Shown here one piece after another: positions 32,494-44,934 of a stretch of DNA of 64,000 nucleotides (its first letter is position 1; each line of letters starts with the position of its first letter). The notes beneath the pieces are model-generated. The model did not search any database. It was not told where the DNA came from and saw only the letters and a list, made by a program, of their open reading frames with translations. The position numbers and the translations under genes are program-made. The stretch is from Agrocybe praecox (Eukaryota > Basidiomycota > Agaricomycetes > Agaricales > Agrocybaceae): NCBI GenBank assembly GCA_964017145.1, contig OZ024848.1, forward strand, positions 2,244,501 to 2,308,500, read 5' to 3'.

Positions 32494-34387
32494 ATGCCAG
32501 CACCAGCAGAGTTTTTAAACTACATCGACGGCAATGCTGAAGGATTTATCAAGCGCCTTGCAGAGGCAGTCGCCATCCCTTCGTCAGTTATTTCCCTCGA
32601 AATTTCTTTGCATGATATCTTAAGGGTACGCAACCAATCAGAGTTTCCGGAGATGCGACGCACAGAAAGGATGTCTTTGCGATGGCAGACTGGTTGAATG
32701 CACAGCTGAAATCACTGGGTGTTGAAACTAAACTCGTAGATTTGGGAAGACACACCATGGATGGGGAAGATTTGCCTTTGCCACCTGCGATCCTTGGTCG
32801 GATCGGAAACGATACCAACAAGAAAACTGTGCTGATTTATGGTCACTTCGATGTGCAACCGGTAGGCAGATCGACGCATATCAAAGCTATGTCTTATTGA
32901 AGAAATTACACTCAGGCACTGAAGTCAGATGGATGGGACACTGACCCATTTACGTTGACCGTTAACGAAGAAACTGGCCAACTTATTGGACGCGGAAGCT
33001 CGGATGACAAAGGTCCTATCCTAGGATGGCTTAACGTTCTTCAATACCACCACGAAAACAAGCTTCCCCTCCCTGTCAATCTCAAATTTTGCTTCGAGGG
33101 AATGGAAGAGAGCGGCAGCGAAGGACTCGACGACTTGGTGCGCCGTGAATCGGAGAAAGGTGGCTATTTCAACGGAGTCGACTGCGTCTGTATTGTAAGC
33201 GCCCAAATGTTCCGTAATTTTTTCTCGCTAAGGAAGAAGTGATCATTTCTAGTCTGATAACTACTGGCTCAACACTCGTACTCCTGCTCTTACTTACGGT
33301 CTCCGCGGATTATCATACTACAAGGTGACCGTTTCAGGACCTGCTCGCGACCTTCATTCCGGTGTCTTTGGCCGAACAGTCCACGAACCCATGACCGACT
33401 TGATTAACCTTCTCAACACATTGGTCACTCCACAGGGTGAAATTCTCATCAAGGGAGTCGATGAGATGGTCCCTCCGGCAGACGAAGACGAAAAGTGAGA
33501 GAGCATCCATCCACATAAATGCTGAACTTACCATTTTCTCCAGGGCAATCTATGCTGGCCTCGACTATACTATCAGTGACATTGAGCAGGCAGCCGGCGC
33601 GACTATTGCCCTTTCCGATGATAAAGTATCTGTTCTCATGGGTCGCATGCGTTCGCCAAGTTTATCTATCCACGGAATTGAGGGTGCTTTCAGTGCAGCT
33701 GGTGCCAAAACGGTCATCCCCGCTAAAGTCTCGGGCAAGTTTAGCATTCGGTATGTAATCAAGCTTTCACCTCGTGGGTCAAGGTTCTTGCGTCTGATCA
33801 AATGTAGCCTTGTGCCCCCTCAGACTCCGGATAACATTGATCCCTTGGTCATTGCGCACTTGAAAGAGGCATTTACTATGCTTGGTAGCAAGAACACGCT
33901 GACTGTTGAGAATTTACACGGCGGCAAACCTTGGGTTGCCGACCATCGTCACTGGAATTTCGAAGCGGCGAAAAAGGCTACCAAGGTCTGCTGAGATATT
34001 CAATTATTGAATCATAATAATGCTGATACTATAATATCTGCAGGCAGTCTATGGACAAGACCCCGACTTGACACGTGAAGGAGGTTCTATCCCTGTTACC
34101 TTGACGTTTGCTGAGTCTTTGGGCGTGAATGTTCTCTTGCTTCCCATGGGACGAGGAGATGATGGTGCACAGTGCGTTAACTATGACAACAGTAATCAAT
34201 CTTCTTTTTTGCTGATGATGTTTCTTCTTTAGCTCGACCAATGAGAAACTTGATAAATCAAACTTTATTGAAGGTGTAAGTGTACTCCATGATTATTTTG
34301 CATCACTTTATAAATTCTGATGCATTGTATTTGTAGTCAAAGCTCCTCGGAACATATCTTTATGAACTAGCTGATATTCAGAAGTAA
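32494..34387 (+). CDS. dug1: Cys-Gly metallodipeptidase, M20 family (Dug1/CNDP type)
   Basis: Cytosolic zinc dipeptidase that splits Cys-Gly in glutathione turnover. [20 protein letters not shown] is spliced to [20 protein letters not shown]. Metal-binding motifs of M20 are visible: [12 protein letters not shown] with His and Asp; [11 protein letters not shown] with the bridging Asp; and [15 protein letters not shown] with the Glu pair. The dimerisation domain contains [16 protein letters not shown]. The last exons read [40 protein letters not shown] and [12 protein letters not shown]. All metal ligands that I can place are intact and the length is normal. About nine introns, one very near the start. 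The start is fixed by the clean signal at 32494 and the length of the family. Confidence 0.92.
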
Positions 34388-34595
34388 AAAAATCTTCAAT
34401 AATTTTGTAAGGAATATTGTATGCGTACTCTATATTGCCAGTGATTACATGTGACGGTACAACAAATAAAGCCTATACAGTCATTTAAATTTTACCGGTC
34501 AATGAGTCACACTGGTCAATGAGTCAAAACACTTTCCCAGGGTCAGTTCTTGAGCTATTTCTTTACTTTTTTGTCCAGTACTGTGCACACGTATA

Positions 34596-35162
34596 CAGTT
34601 GTCTCCCTCTTAACCCATACCCCTCATAACCCATAACCCCTTCTAACCCATACTTTTTTCGATCCACCAAGTTGGTTCGCAGGGAAAACCGAGCCATAAC
34701 CCATAAACCCCTCATAACCCATAACCCATACCCCTTTTGAAAAAAAACCCATAGGTTTTGCCCTAAAAACTACCGTATTTATGCTACATGAGGAACATTT
34801 AGGATGAATCTAACATGAAATTGTGTCATGAAACACCTTTTTTAAGCTAGTTTATATGATCAAATGAAAGAAAAGTACTGGTCCAGATGCCCAAACACCT
34901 TCAACATGCGTGAGAATATTCAATTCAAGGATCAAGACGACGTCGGCAACACTTTTATTAGCATATATGGTTCATATTGTAATAAAAATACAAATTTCCG
35001 GCCATTAACCATCCATTTATGACTAACTGTAACATGCTAAAGATTTGTTTTCTCTCGATTTTTATATTTCTATTTTTAGCATATCCCTCATACCCCATGA
35101 CCCCTCATAACCCATACTTTCGGCCGTCCACCGACAAGTATGGGTTATGAGGGAGACAACTG
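34596..35162. mobile_element. 567-bp non-autonomous Tc1/mariner-type element (MITE)
   Basis: The ends form an inverted repeat of about 28 bp, CAGTTGTCTCCCTC followed by (T/A)TAACCCATAC, with one mismatch. Both ends are flanked by the dinucleotide TA, at 34594-34595 and 35163-35164, which is the target duplication of Tc1/mariner elements. The interior has no ORF. Its subterminal parts are filled with variants of CCCTCATAACCCATA in both orientations, and the central part is A/T-rich. The element sits between the dipeptidase and FunK1 genes. An autonomous partner must be elsewhere in the genome. Confidence 0.78.
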
Positions 35163-36147
35163 TATATAGTCTTTATACTTGTTTTGCAGGGCCACCGCTA
35201 CACGTGGCAGATACGAGTCTTTTATTTTGGGTTTCTTTGTCCGTGTGATGGCTGCGTCTCATCTACTTTCGCGAGCAGATTTGGAGCGAATAGCCCAAAT
35301 CGGTACTGTCCGGTCACACCAGTCATCATCATGTGATGTCGACCACTTCGTATCTGTTGTGCCTTAGAAGTTAGATGGAAGTAAAAGACGGTTTTAACTA
35401 GGCTAAATAGCTAAATAAAAGGAGTAAAAAGGCAATAAGGAGTGGACTCTGCATAAGCAAGAACTACTAAGGTGGAGCAAAAGGAATGGAATGTAAAGTG
35501 TACCATATGGAAAGTAAGGTCTAGAAGAAAAGGAATGTAGGGAAGTTGTTTCAATTTTCAAGGAACATAGAATGAAGGAGAATGAACAAACGAGCGACGA
35601 AGGAATGAGGAGGCGAGTGATAACATAAGATAAAAAGAAACATGTGATGTTACGAAAAAATGGTATTCGTTACAACTTGAGTGGCTACCCCGCTTTTCCG
35701 GGGCCAAAGCTGGGAACTTCCTACAGTTTTGAGCGAACAGCCGGGTTGTAGAGGATTTTGGTGAGGGAAATCTCAGAAGAGTTGCAATTAGACTGGGAGA
35801 GAAGGACGGCGGCAACACGGTGAACGTGCGACCATTTCGTGTATACAGGCAGCTCCCATTCATCGACGTTGTTCGCTCTTTCCCAGCCTGAACGTTCGTG
35901 AAACGAACGTAGCAGAAGGTGTGGAGGATGTGAACTGAGCGGGGCCCGGGGAAATTCACCCAGACGCAGCGCTCGGATTTGGGTTGGACGGCCCAAAGAC
36001 ACTAGCTGGATATAGCGGTAAAGCCAATGAAAAATAAAGCAGTCTACATACTAAAGCCGTTCCAATCTGCAGTTCCCCAGCAGTTGCGCAAGTTGCCAGT
36101 GCCTCATCGTCAGTTTATACACGTTGTGTCACGTCATGTGAAATGAT
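35163..36147. other. Intergenic, no supported gene
   Basis: Minus-strand frames at 35558-35959 and 35721-36002 overlap each other and lack ATG-supported family sequence, so they are not called. A cluster of CACATG/TGTCACGT words lies at about 36120-36170, just ahead of the FunK1 frame. Confidence 0.4.
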
Positions 36148-38561
36148 GTGTCACATATCACACCAGGTGATGTTTGTTCACATAGTTGTTTCATCAGTCG
36201 ATATGCAGGCACCACCACGGGATACGCCCACCTCTCACCTAAGGCTGCCAAGGTGCCGACAACACCCCCTCCCAGCGCTCCCACATCAGAGCCAAAGTTT
36301 ACAAGCACTCCCATATCGAACAAAGTCTCTGGAACCCACGCTTTCGCGTCCGAAGTCAAGGTTAGAGAAAAAATGAACGAGGGGCTCGCCAAGGAAATGA
36401 GCGGACACTTCTTAAGCCCCATGCCGCCTAGAAAGTTTCTGGAGAGATTCCTCCCTTTGAAGCCAGGGGTTACTCCCTTAGAAGGCGGAAGAACCGATGT
36501 TCAAGGCGCTTTTGACGCCGTTGGGGATGCAAAAACTGAAAAGGACATGTATAAACCCTTCGTGAGCATGCCAATCAGTTGTTGCAATCGTTTTTTCTTA
36601 CTAAACCTGTACTTCCAGGTCGAAGCTGTACAACCGTTTACGAAAGTACTTACCTTCCTCGACACCCATACAAAACCCGACGTTGAGCGAGACAGGCTTG
36701 CGCCTGATATTGCCGGCTATGACGCGGATAACACTCCAGATGAAGATGCCACAACCGACTTCTCAAAGATGTCGATCTTTTCTGGATTGAAAATTTCTGA
36801 GGACGCTGATCCTTTTCGCGATCCTGACGACCCCTTACAACCGCAAATCAACAACTTTCGCTTCGAAAGGGACGCTGCTATACCCGCGAAGAATAGAGGT
36901 CAAATTGGGTCATATTCAGCTGCTCTTTATGGCTTCCAGTTTCGCGTGCACCTCTTCCGATATGCGGTAAAACCTGTCGTTTTATCCGTTGGGATCGTTC
37001 TGGCACGACAGTCAGCCGCCAATTCAATTACATTAGGAACCTCGACATCATCGCCGACTTCTTTCATCGTTACTCCCACCTTGACCGTCGTCAGCGAGGT
37101 TACGACACGACCGTATTTTCTATGTTAAAAGAGGACGTTACCTCGGCCAAGTTGCACGAACAGCGATTACTAGCCGCAAACCCACAGCACCGCGAATTCC
37201 GGAAAATAATGGTCCCAGATCGCGACAATCTGACCCTTGAGAAGCCTTTCATTATCTCGTTTCCTCCCACCTACGATACCCGCTCTCCATTCTCGAGGGC
37301 TACCCGAGCAATGCTGGCTTTTGACGTGACCGCGAAAACGTTGGTCTTCCTCAAGGATTATTGGAGAGCTGACGCCTTCGGCATGGACAAGGAGGGAGAC
37401 ATTTATACCACTCTGCGGAAGGCAAACATTCCGAACATCGCGCCTTTTGGGACTGGAAACGACGTCAAGGATCATGCCACCGTCACGCAGACGTTGAGAC
37501 AGGAGCCCTGGGCCTGTTGGACCTCTGAAATGATTTGTCTGCGTCAGTACCGCATGACATTGAACATTATTGGTCGCAGATTAACCGAATTCTCGTCCAC
37601 ATGGGAATTACTTACAGCTATCGCCGACGCCATGGAAGGTGAGACTTGCTCGATGTTATTGATACGAACTTATCAGACTTGAATAGCCCATGACTGCGCC
37701 TTTTTCGATGCTAAAATTCTTCATCGGGACATCAGCGTTGGAAACATCCTTATCACTGATGACGGAAGGGGCCTATTAATCGATTGGGACCTCGTCGCCA
37801 TAATTAATCCAGATATATTAACCGGCCGTCGTCCCTCACGAGCGGCAAGTCTCGATATCTTATATCTACGCAAGCTCTCTGACTTTACATTGTAGGGGAC
37901 GTGGCAGTTCATGTCCTCTTTTCTTCTTCGGAACCCGTTCGCGCCTCATCAACTCGAGGACGATCGAGAATCAGGTTTTTATGTCTTGGTTTGGACAGCG
38001 TTGAAATATAGCAAGCATTACACTCTTGAACCCGTTTCCCGACCATCTTCCGGTGAAAATCCACCACCAAAAGAGGACGGCATTACCAGGTTTCTAAGGG
38101 CTTTCGACGAGGTTTATGCTGACGCTGCAGGTACACTCAAAGGCGGACACCTCAAGTCTGAGGTTTTGATCAGCGGCGCTCTTCCCCGCTTAGTTCGATT
38201 CAATAAGCGACCGCTGTTGGATAAGCTTGTTGATAATCTCAACAGGGTTTTCCAGGTTCGATACGAAAATCTTCCTCCTCAGGAAGATTACGATGAACTG
38301 GATGAGCTAAGAGCGGAAGGTGCCTCAGAGTCCGAACTGCGACGACTTCCGGCCTACAAATACCACGCCCGCAAGGACAAACTCAGGGAGAGAGGGTGGT
38401 TGGTTGACACCATCAGGTCCTACCTTACTACACCAGACGACTGGCCGGACGACAAAGCCGAACGTCAGAAGACCGTCGGCCAAACTGGTTCCAAGCGCAA
38501 AATGGCGATGGATCAGGCGAATTTAGATGGAAGAGCCCCGAAGCACTCGTCTGGCGTCTAG
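36148..38561 (+). CDS. FunK1 fungal-specific protein kinase, probably frameshifted
   Basis: The sequence covers a nearly full FunK1 kinase. N-terminal segments [15 protein letters not shown] and [12 protein letters not shown] lead to [20 protein letters not shown]. Then the reading frame jumps at about 36950-36960: the continuation [18 protein letters not shown] is in a different frame with no room for an intron, so one base seems to be missing. Later blocks are [19 protein letters not shown], an intron, [14 protein letters not shown] (catalytic loop HRD with Asp and Asn) and GLLIDWDLV (the DFG-equivalent, DWD). The intron at 37845-37895 has a GC donor (GCAAGT). [11 protein letters not shown] and the C-terminal lobe follow to TAG at 38559-38561. 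No ATG is in frame near the 5' end before 36373. The family is expanded in multicellular basidiomycetes. Confidence 0.75.
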
Positions 38562-39244
38562 TTGGCGTGTTCGGGCTTCGTGATATCTTTTTGTAGTAAC
38601 TCTCATATCAGTTTATTCATTGGTCGCACTGGCACGTTAACAAAACGAAGTCAATAATAGTATGGTCATGATTTTCTGGGATTGAAAGAATAACAATTTA
38701 AATTTTAGATATAAAATGAAGACCATTGTAATGATAATCCTGGACACATTGAGAGAATGTACGAGGTGCCAACTAACTACTCTACACTGGGGGTCATGGT
38801 GAAAATGGGAATCCCAGACCGGTCATGAGATAAGGATGAAGAGTTCGGATACTAACTAATGTCGAAAGCGCAGGAAGGACTCGAATGAACGGTAGGAAGT
38901 TCAGAGGCAAAAGGAAGGAGGAATGTACATGGACATGGTCGAGCGCCAATCAACAAGGCGAACTCAAAGTGAGGTAAGGGTGGATGAAAATCAAATATGT
39001 ATATAGGGTTAGTCTAGTCGTGAGTGGGTCGTATCATAATGTAAAGGCAGGATGGAGGTGTGGATAAAATAAAAAGTGATTAATGCGCGCATTAAAAAGC
39101 AGAGGCAAGCCCATCGTCAAACCCCAAATGAAGAAAGTAAGAAAAGCATTATTCCCAGTTCAAGAAAAAAGCGAAAGCAATTGTACGAGGGAAGAGACCA
39201 AAGAAGCGAGCGAGCAAAAATAACAACCAACAAAGAGCATGTTT
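38562..39244. other. Intergenic between convergent genes
   Basis: 3' flanks of the FunK1 and LCB2 genes. No feature recognised; base composition is A/G-rich with several short runs. Confidence 0.5.
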
Positions 39245-41525
39245 TTACGCTGTCGTTCCTAGCTGTACCGCCTTGTTCATAATCTCCTCGATCGACCACC
39301 TCTCCTTCCTTGTGATACCATGCTTCAAATCCAGGACGTCACCAATCTCATCACAAGCCTTCAATACCGTATCCACATCCTCCTTCGTATGCGCGGCGCT
39401 AACACAGAATCGAACGCGACTTGTCACAAGCGGTGTGGCAGGGTACGCAACGACGACAACGATGATGGGGGTCTGCCTATCCTTCATCAGCCTATGGAAC
39501 ATGTTCATCTTTCCGGGATTGAAAAGGAGCAGGGGAACGATAGGCGATGACGGGTGGCCGTACGTGATGAACCCGAGCTTATTCAATCCATTGTGCAAGT
39601 ATCTCGAGTTGAAAGCGAGACGGCGGAGGCGAGAAGCACCTTCGGTACCGGAAGCCAATGCAGGAGGAAGGTTAAGCCAAGTGGGGAGGGCAGAGGGGGG
39701 CGCTGGTCCAGGGTGTTGGTGTTCCTCGTCAGTAACTGAAGTTATCCGTGACGAAGTTGGAGCTTCCGTTGGCATTTGAACGCCCATGATGCTCGCCATG
39801 CTAGCAACAACCTGCGTAAGAACCGAAGGAGTCATCGCCTCGGCATAAGGTCCAGTGTGGCCATGTACACGAAGTCTATCAATGATAACCTTGCTACCTG
39901 CGATATATCCTCCAGCGGCACCAAATGACTTCGTAAACGTTCCCATGAGAATGTCGATTGACCTAGGATCGATGCCAAAGTAGTCTGCGACACCACGACC
40001 ATGCGGACCGAGAGCGCCAATGGAATGAGCTTCGTCGACATATAGGTAGAACTAAATTCCATATATGGTCAACTTTGTATAGAAAAAGATGCAACAGAAA
40101 ACGAACCTTGTACTTCTTCTTCAGCTCAATGACAACAGGAAGATTAACCAAAGTTCCCTCCATACTGTAAAGGCCTTCCACGATGACGAGAATCTTCTTC
40201 CATGGACGATGTGTCTTGGGCTGACCTTGACTAATGGCCTCCTTCAAAATCGACTCCAAGCTATGCATATCGTTATGCTTGAACATGCGGACATGAGCGC
40301 CACTGAGTCGTACACCAAAGCGGATGGAGGCGTGATTGAATTCGTCCGAGATAACCAGGCAGCCTTTACTAACCAGGGCGGGAATGTATGTTGAATTGGT
40401 GGCAAAACCCATGGAGCTAATGAGCGCGTCCTCCATACCCACAAACTTCGCGACAAGCGCCTCGCCGACGGTGTGCAAGTCTGTGGTGCCGCTTTCTAGC
40501 CTGGAACCAAGCGATGAAATGCCATATCGCTTGATAGATTCTTCTACGGCATCGGCGCAGCCACCGCGGCCTTGAGCAAATCCGAGATAGTTATACGAAG
40601 AGATGTTGAGTGCGCGAGTCTTTGTTCCTGTTAGTAATTGAGTGTGGTTGTAGTCGGGGGACATGCGGTCGAGAAGTAGGATAGTGCGCCCAGCGACACC
40701 AGTTACAGGCTGGGAGAAACATTCGTCCATACGAGTCTTCAGCCGGCGGGTATAGAAAGAATCGAAATCCGAATTTAGAGGCGCGTACCCCTGAGAAAAA
40801 AAGTCAAAGTCAGTACATGATATGCTGATGTTGGAGAACGCAGCTCGGTGGGAACACAGCTCCCGAGAGAATAAACCGCAGGAGCAAATATAACTGCGGT
40901 CGCCACCCAAAAAAAGGCGAGGAACGGATATAAATAGAACTCAAACACTCACATCTCGAGGCATCAGATGTTTATAACTCGCTGGGCTGAGCCTTTTTCC
41001 AATGAAGTCCCGAACGTGGCCTAGTACAATGAGAATCAAATAGCTGATGTATGTGGACAGGAGAATGTAATAAGGGGGGTCCCGGGTGACATGGGGAGCG
41101 AGGGGTGTCCCGAGTTTGTGTTGACTGGTGGTCCTATATTTCTCCTCTGCGCAGTGACCAAATTCCGTGTGCACCGTGGTGAAGACCTGCTCCGACGTGG
41201 GTGGGCGAGATGGCAAAAGCAAACCATCCTTGTTCGAGGCCAGGTCAGGGTCATCCAAATAGTCTGCGTCGTGGAGAATAGTATCTTCTGACGAAGACGT
41301 GATAGACGAGGAGAGCGATAACGCGGGGGTCGACGTTGTCGATGCATTAGCACCGCTGCTCCTTTTGCGCGCCGAAGCGTCTGCTTGGGACAGCGCAGAC
41401 AGGTAAGACGCTGCTGACGCGGGTAAAGAACCCACGGCGTTGGACGAGCGCTTCTTGAATATAGAAGACGACTGAGCCGGTTTACTGATTGCCATAGGTG
41501 ATGGCAGAGGTGAGCTGAAGGGCAT
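39245..41525 (-). CDS. lcb2: Serine palmitoyltransferase subunit 2 (LCB2)
   Basis: The protein is the catalytic PLP-binding subunit that condenses serine with palmitoyl-CoA, the first step of sphingolipid synthesis, in the ER membrane. The start at 41525 gives MPFSSPLPSPMAISK; an in-frame ATG lies ten codons on. A Ser-rich leader of about 130 residues precedes the membrane segment YYILLSTYISYLILIVLGHV. The aminotransferase fold shows LNISSYNYLGFAQG, RYGISSLGSRLESGTTDLH, FNHASIRFGVRLSGAHVRM and YLYVDEAHSIGALGPHGRG. The PLP lysine is in MGTFTKSFGAAGGYIAGSK. The C-terminal part reads PATPLVTSRVRFCVSAAHTK. Two short introns are used, including one splitting YKFYLYVDEAH. It is the only sphingolipid gene in the window. 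Confidence 0.93.
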
Positions 41526-43318
41526 TTCTGCTATATAAGGCTGCCTGGAATATGTATGAAGGGTTCTATGATATGTTTTGTGAATTCGCAGCCTCTAGCC
41601 CGCCTCGCTGGACTCTGGTACGCGTTTCCCTTCAAGGTCGCGGATGTCGTTAAGAAAGTCGTGGGATAGGCGGTGGTGGTTGTGGTTGGAGAGAGAAAGA
41701 TGGTTAGCTTGGGTTGGGTAACCTTGTTGGGATCACAAAATAACGACTTTCACGTAAACATTTTCGGCCTTTAGGCGCAGTGGCGTGGGAATATTCCGAG
41801 CCGGTCTCTCGTCGTCCCAAACTGACCTTAAACCTCTCTTGTTTGGCTTTTTCTATCTTAAAGTCTCATATCCTCTTGAAACAGCCTGCATCTCAGACAA
41901 CAATCTCTGCCCAAAAAAATCAGTCAACGAGTCCTATCTGGGCCCCTTGAAAGAGCTCAACGGAACGGAACGGCATCCGGACGCACACGGCACCGTTTCT
42001 GGACACCTTCGTGAATTTTTCATGTTGGCATCGATACAGATCGACTGGTCCGAAAATATGATGCGTACCCTGTCAAACAAGTTTTGTCCTGCACCAATCT
42101 TCCTGCTTCCAGTGTTTCTTTCTCTCATTTCATAAAGCGCTCAAACTTCTGTGGCTATAACATCTCGCATAATGGCCTGTTCCGCGTTACATAGGACAAA
42201 ACCAAGCCCAGATTAACATCCATCGTGCCGGTGGATGCATGTTCAAGCTCTGAGATAGTTAAGCGCCACAACGATTCTCCGTGTGGTACAAATCTTCTCT
42301 CTACAGGACTCGCTGATATAATCAATGCTTTGTTCAGTCTGTTGAGCAGCCACTACATATTCTTTCTATTCATAGTATTTCATACACTCTAGATGTAAAC
42401 CCGTCAACATCAGGAATTCCTCACGAGCCACACATAAAATCAAGAATATACGACATCCCCTCGTCCCAGGGAAGTTAACCAAATATCTACTGCTACTCTA
42501 TATCTCCAGCTGGGTTTTGTTATAAATAGTCTTCGTCTCGTAAAACATTTGGGCTCTCAAGGCCTGTCCACTCCCGCAGTCCTAATCTGCTGCGCGCTGC
42601 GAATCATTATCATGTCTCCGAAAAGGGCACGAGGGAAGATTGAATCGGAACACGATTTTCTATACCACCTACACTGAGAACGAAGTGCCGCCGCGCTATA
42701 TTGAAGTACGCAGCATTCGTAAGTTAGTCAATCTTATATGTCGCGCACAGCACTCGGGGCTTTAAAAGCGAACTTTTCCTAGTCGTTCTCCAACGAAGGA
42801 CCATAAGCCTTGGTCGACGAAAATAAAGGCATAACTTGTAACATTGGCTATATTTAAGTCGTGAAAGACTCAATTACCCGGGCTTTGCAGACTCGGAGGG
42901 TACCTAGGGGGCCCTTTGCTGCGTCTGCCGGTGTTCATATGCCTCAAAAATCGTAATTACACGTCCTCGATGATAAACGGAGTTCATAACGAGTCGAGCA
43001 CAAGGAGGAAAAAAATAAGTAGTTTTGGGTGTTTCATGGCTCGAACTAGCGGACGCAACAAATCCTTGAATATTTCTCCGAAGATATTAATTTTCCGGAG
43101 GTTATACTGCTGTTTGCAAGGTATACGTGCATACTGCTGGTGTTATTTGTAGTCCTCGGACAATTGACTATTTAGATGCCTTATTTAATCACAGTGCAGC
43201 GTAAGGCTAGGGAAATGCTAAATAAAGGACATACTCGCATAATTAGAGGGATAACATTTTCTCAAGAGACCCCGAACCTCGAAGTATTTTCCTCCGGCGT
43301 CACAGACAAATAGTCTTC
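41526..43318. other. Long intergenic region, nothing firm
   Basis: 1.8 kb without a supported gene. A TATAAATA box at about 42521 lies upstream of an ATG at 42612, but the frame from it is only 21 codons; an alternative frame through 42620-42715 reads RNTIFYTTYTENEVPPRYIE, which is coding-like yet unrecognised. The ORF at 41785-42135 is not supported. Confidence 0.4.
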
Positions 43319-44839
43319 TCAGCGATCCAAGCCCTGGACGCCCACTGATTTGTACATTGCTCGTTGCGACGCACAAACCAGATTCAACGTCGTTCCAAGG
43401 GTTGAAAGACGTGAAACTTCTGCATAAAATAGAGCGAGTGCGTTGGAGTTGGCAACAGTAATGCGTTGTATCCAATCCTCGTTGTAGTACTTGATGTTGA
43501 AAACTTTTAGAGTTTTCAGGCTCCCTCGTTCGAAAGAAGAATGTTGGCTACTGGAAAGTCTCTTCTCAAGCATGGAGGTAATTGCATCGAGAGTGAAAGA
43601 GATATGTCCAGAGTAGTCGAACCTAGTTAAGTTGGGCAAAATTTCGTCAAAGTCAACGGCAGTACCAGGATTCAAATGTTTGATGAGCTGGTCGCATAGA
43701 GTAAAAGAGTGGGAACCCATCATGACGAGCGTGGTGAGAAACAGGAAGTGTTGAAACGAATGTAATAACCGCTCAACGCTGACCAGATTAAGGTTGTGTA
43801 TGATAAGCTCTTCCACCCCACAAGGCCGGGTGCGCAAGAGCCAAGCACCATCTTCCCGAGTCGATTCAACTTCCAAGCGCTTAAGGACAGGGGTTTCAAG
43901 AACTGATATTAATATCGCGGTATACCAATGTCCGTCGACGACTGTAAGCTTTGAAAGACAGGTTAGCCAGTTGCGGCCCAGACTATTTGGTTGAGTAGAT
44001 GCTGCTAGTTGATCCAATTCTTCCTCGTCTTCGATATTCTCCTCGAGTTTCAACGTTAAAATCTCGATATTGATCAAACGTCGCAGTATGTCCAATAACT
44101 CCCCTCCCATTCGAACCTGCAATGTCAAAATCCGTAATTGTTGCCAGGCGACTAGGGGTACTTCGTGGGAGATTTTATCATAGCTTTGAAATACAACAGA
44201 GTTGAGTTGAGTTGTCCTTGTGAAGTCAAAGGTGATCGCGCTATGACTCCTTTTCAATACAAGGGATTGGAGAGAAGGGAAATAATAAGGTCTCGAGGAA
44301 AGAGCCTTCGATAAAGATTCGAAAGCGGGGCTTTCAAATGTCCTCCACTGTGCACAACGTTGGAGGAAAGGCTGAAGGACGTCTTCTGTTAGGTCCATGT
44401 TTCCAGGCTCTCGGATGTATATGTCCAACTTCCTGCCTTTGGCGCGTGTGAGGCTTTCTTGGATCATCGAAAATTGGATTCGGAATTTGTTTCTCGAGGG
44501 TCGGATCGCGATAGTGCTCCAGAGATGCGGGGTATCCCTTGTGAAAGTCCTCCATGCTTTGCAAACATGCCCTAGGAGAAATGGAGTTGGAAGCGATGCA
44601 AATGAGTCTTGCTGCACCTCATCTTGACGAAGGACGGAGAAAATTTCCAACATCACATCTTGGGGGATAACGGCGTTGATTAAAGCGGTGCTGTTCAATT
44701 TTTCATTGAGCGCCATGCGCGCCTGTCGGTTTTCTTGCAATAAGGCTGCCAAACGGATCGCCTCATTTTCGCAGGCGGTGATTTCTTCTTCAATAAGCAT
44801 TCTGTTCAGTACTTGCTGCTGAATGTTGACTGCAGGCAT
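43319..44839 (-). CDS. Intronless F-box/LRR-like protein
   Basis: The preferred start is ATG 44839 (MPAVNIQQQVLNRMLIEEEI), because the same N-terminal layout occurs in the paralogue at 47423; the frame is open further upstream. An N-terminal coiled coil (IEEEITACENEAIRLAALLQ, NRQARMALNEKLNSTAL) leads to the F-box core IPQDVMLEIFSVLRQ and LGHVCKAWRTFTRDTPHLWS. The rest is a solenoid of Leu-rich repeats, e.g. WQQLRILTLQVRM and FPSLQSLVLKRS, ending QRAMYKSVGVQGLDR and TGA. Such basidiomycete proteins are putative SCF substrate receptors. The last 60 residues (NIKYYNEDWIQRI, LFYAEVSRLSTLGTTLNLV) match the paralogue's C-terminus. Confidence 0.82.
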   Translation of the reverse strand: MPAVNIQQQVLNRMLIEEEITACENEAIRLAALLQENRQARMALNEKLNSTALINAVIPQDVMLEIFSVLRQDEVQQDSFASLPTPFLLGHVCKAWRTFTRDTPHLWSTIAIRPSRNKFRIQFSMIQESLTRAKGRKLDIYIREPGNMDLTEDVLQPFLQRCAQWRTFESPAFESLSKALSSRPYYFPSLQSLVLKRSHSAITFDFTRTTQLNSVVFQSYDKISHEVPLVAWQQLRILTLQVRMGGELLDILRRLINIEILTLKLEENIEDEEELDQLAASTQPNSLGRNWLTCLSKLTVVDGHWYTAILISVLETPVLKRLEVESTREDGAWLLRTRPCGVEELIIHNLNLVSVERLLHSFQHFLFLTTLVMMGSHSFTLCDQLIKHLNPGTAVDFDEILPNLTRFDYSGHISFTLDAITSMLEKRLSSSQHSSFERGSLKTLKVFNIKYYNEDWIQRITVANSNALALFYAEVSRLSTLGTTLNLVCASQRAMYKSVGVQGLDR

Positions 44840-44934
44840 GATACACGATGTATAGTTGGTAACCTGGATAGCAGGAAAGAGACTGGGCTCGACGGATGAA
44901 CAAAAAAAAGGCTTAGTGTGACGCAACGTGGTTT

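Noticed and set aside
34600..35160. TAACCC-rich stretches as an interstitial telomere
   Set aside because: The units are CCCTCATAACCCATA-like and irregular, not tandem TTAGGG/CCCTAA. They lie inside a TA-flanked element with inverted ends.
35558..36002. Minus-strand ORFs upstream of the FunK1 gene
   Set aside because: Two overlapping frames, one opening with GTG, without any family likeness.
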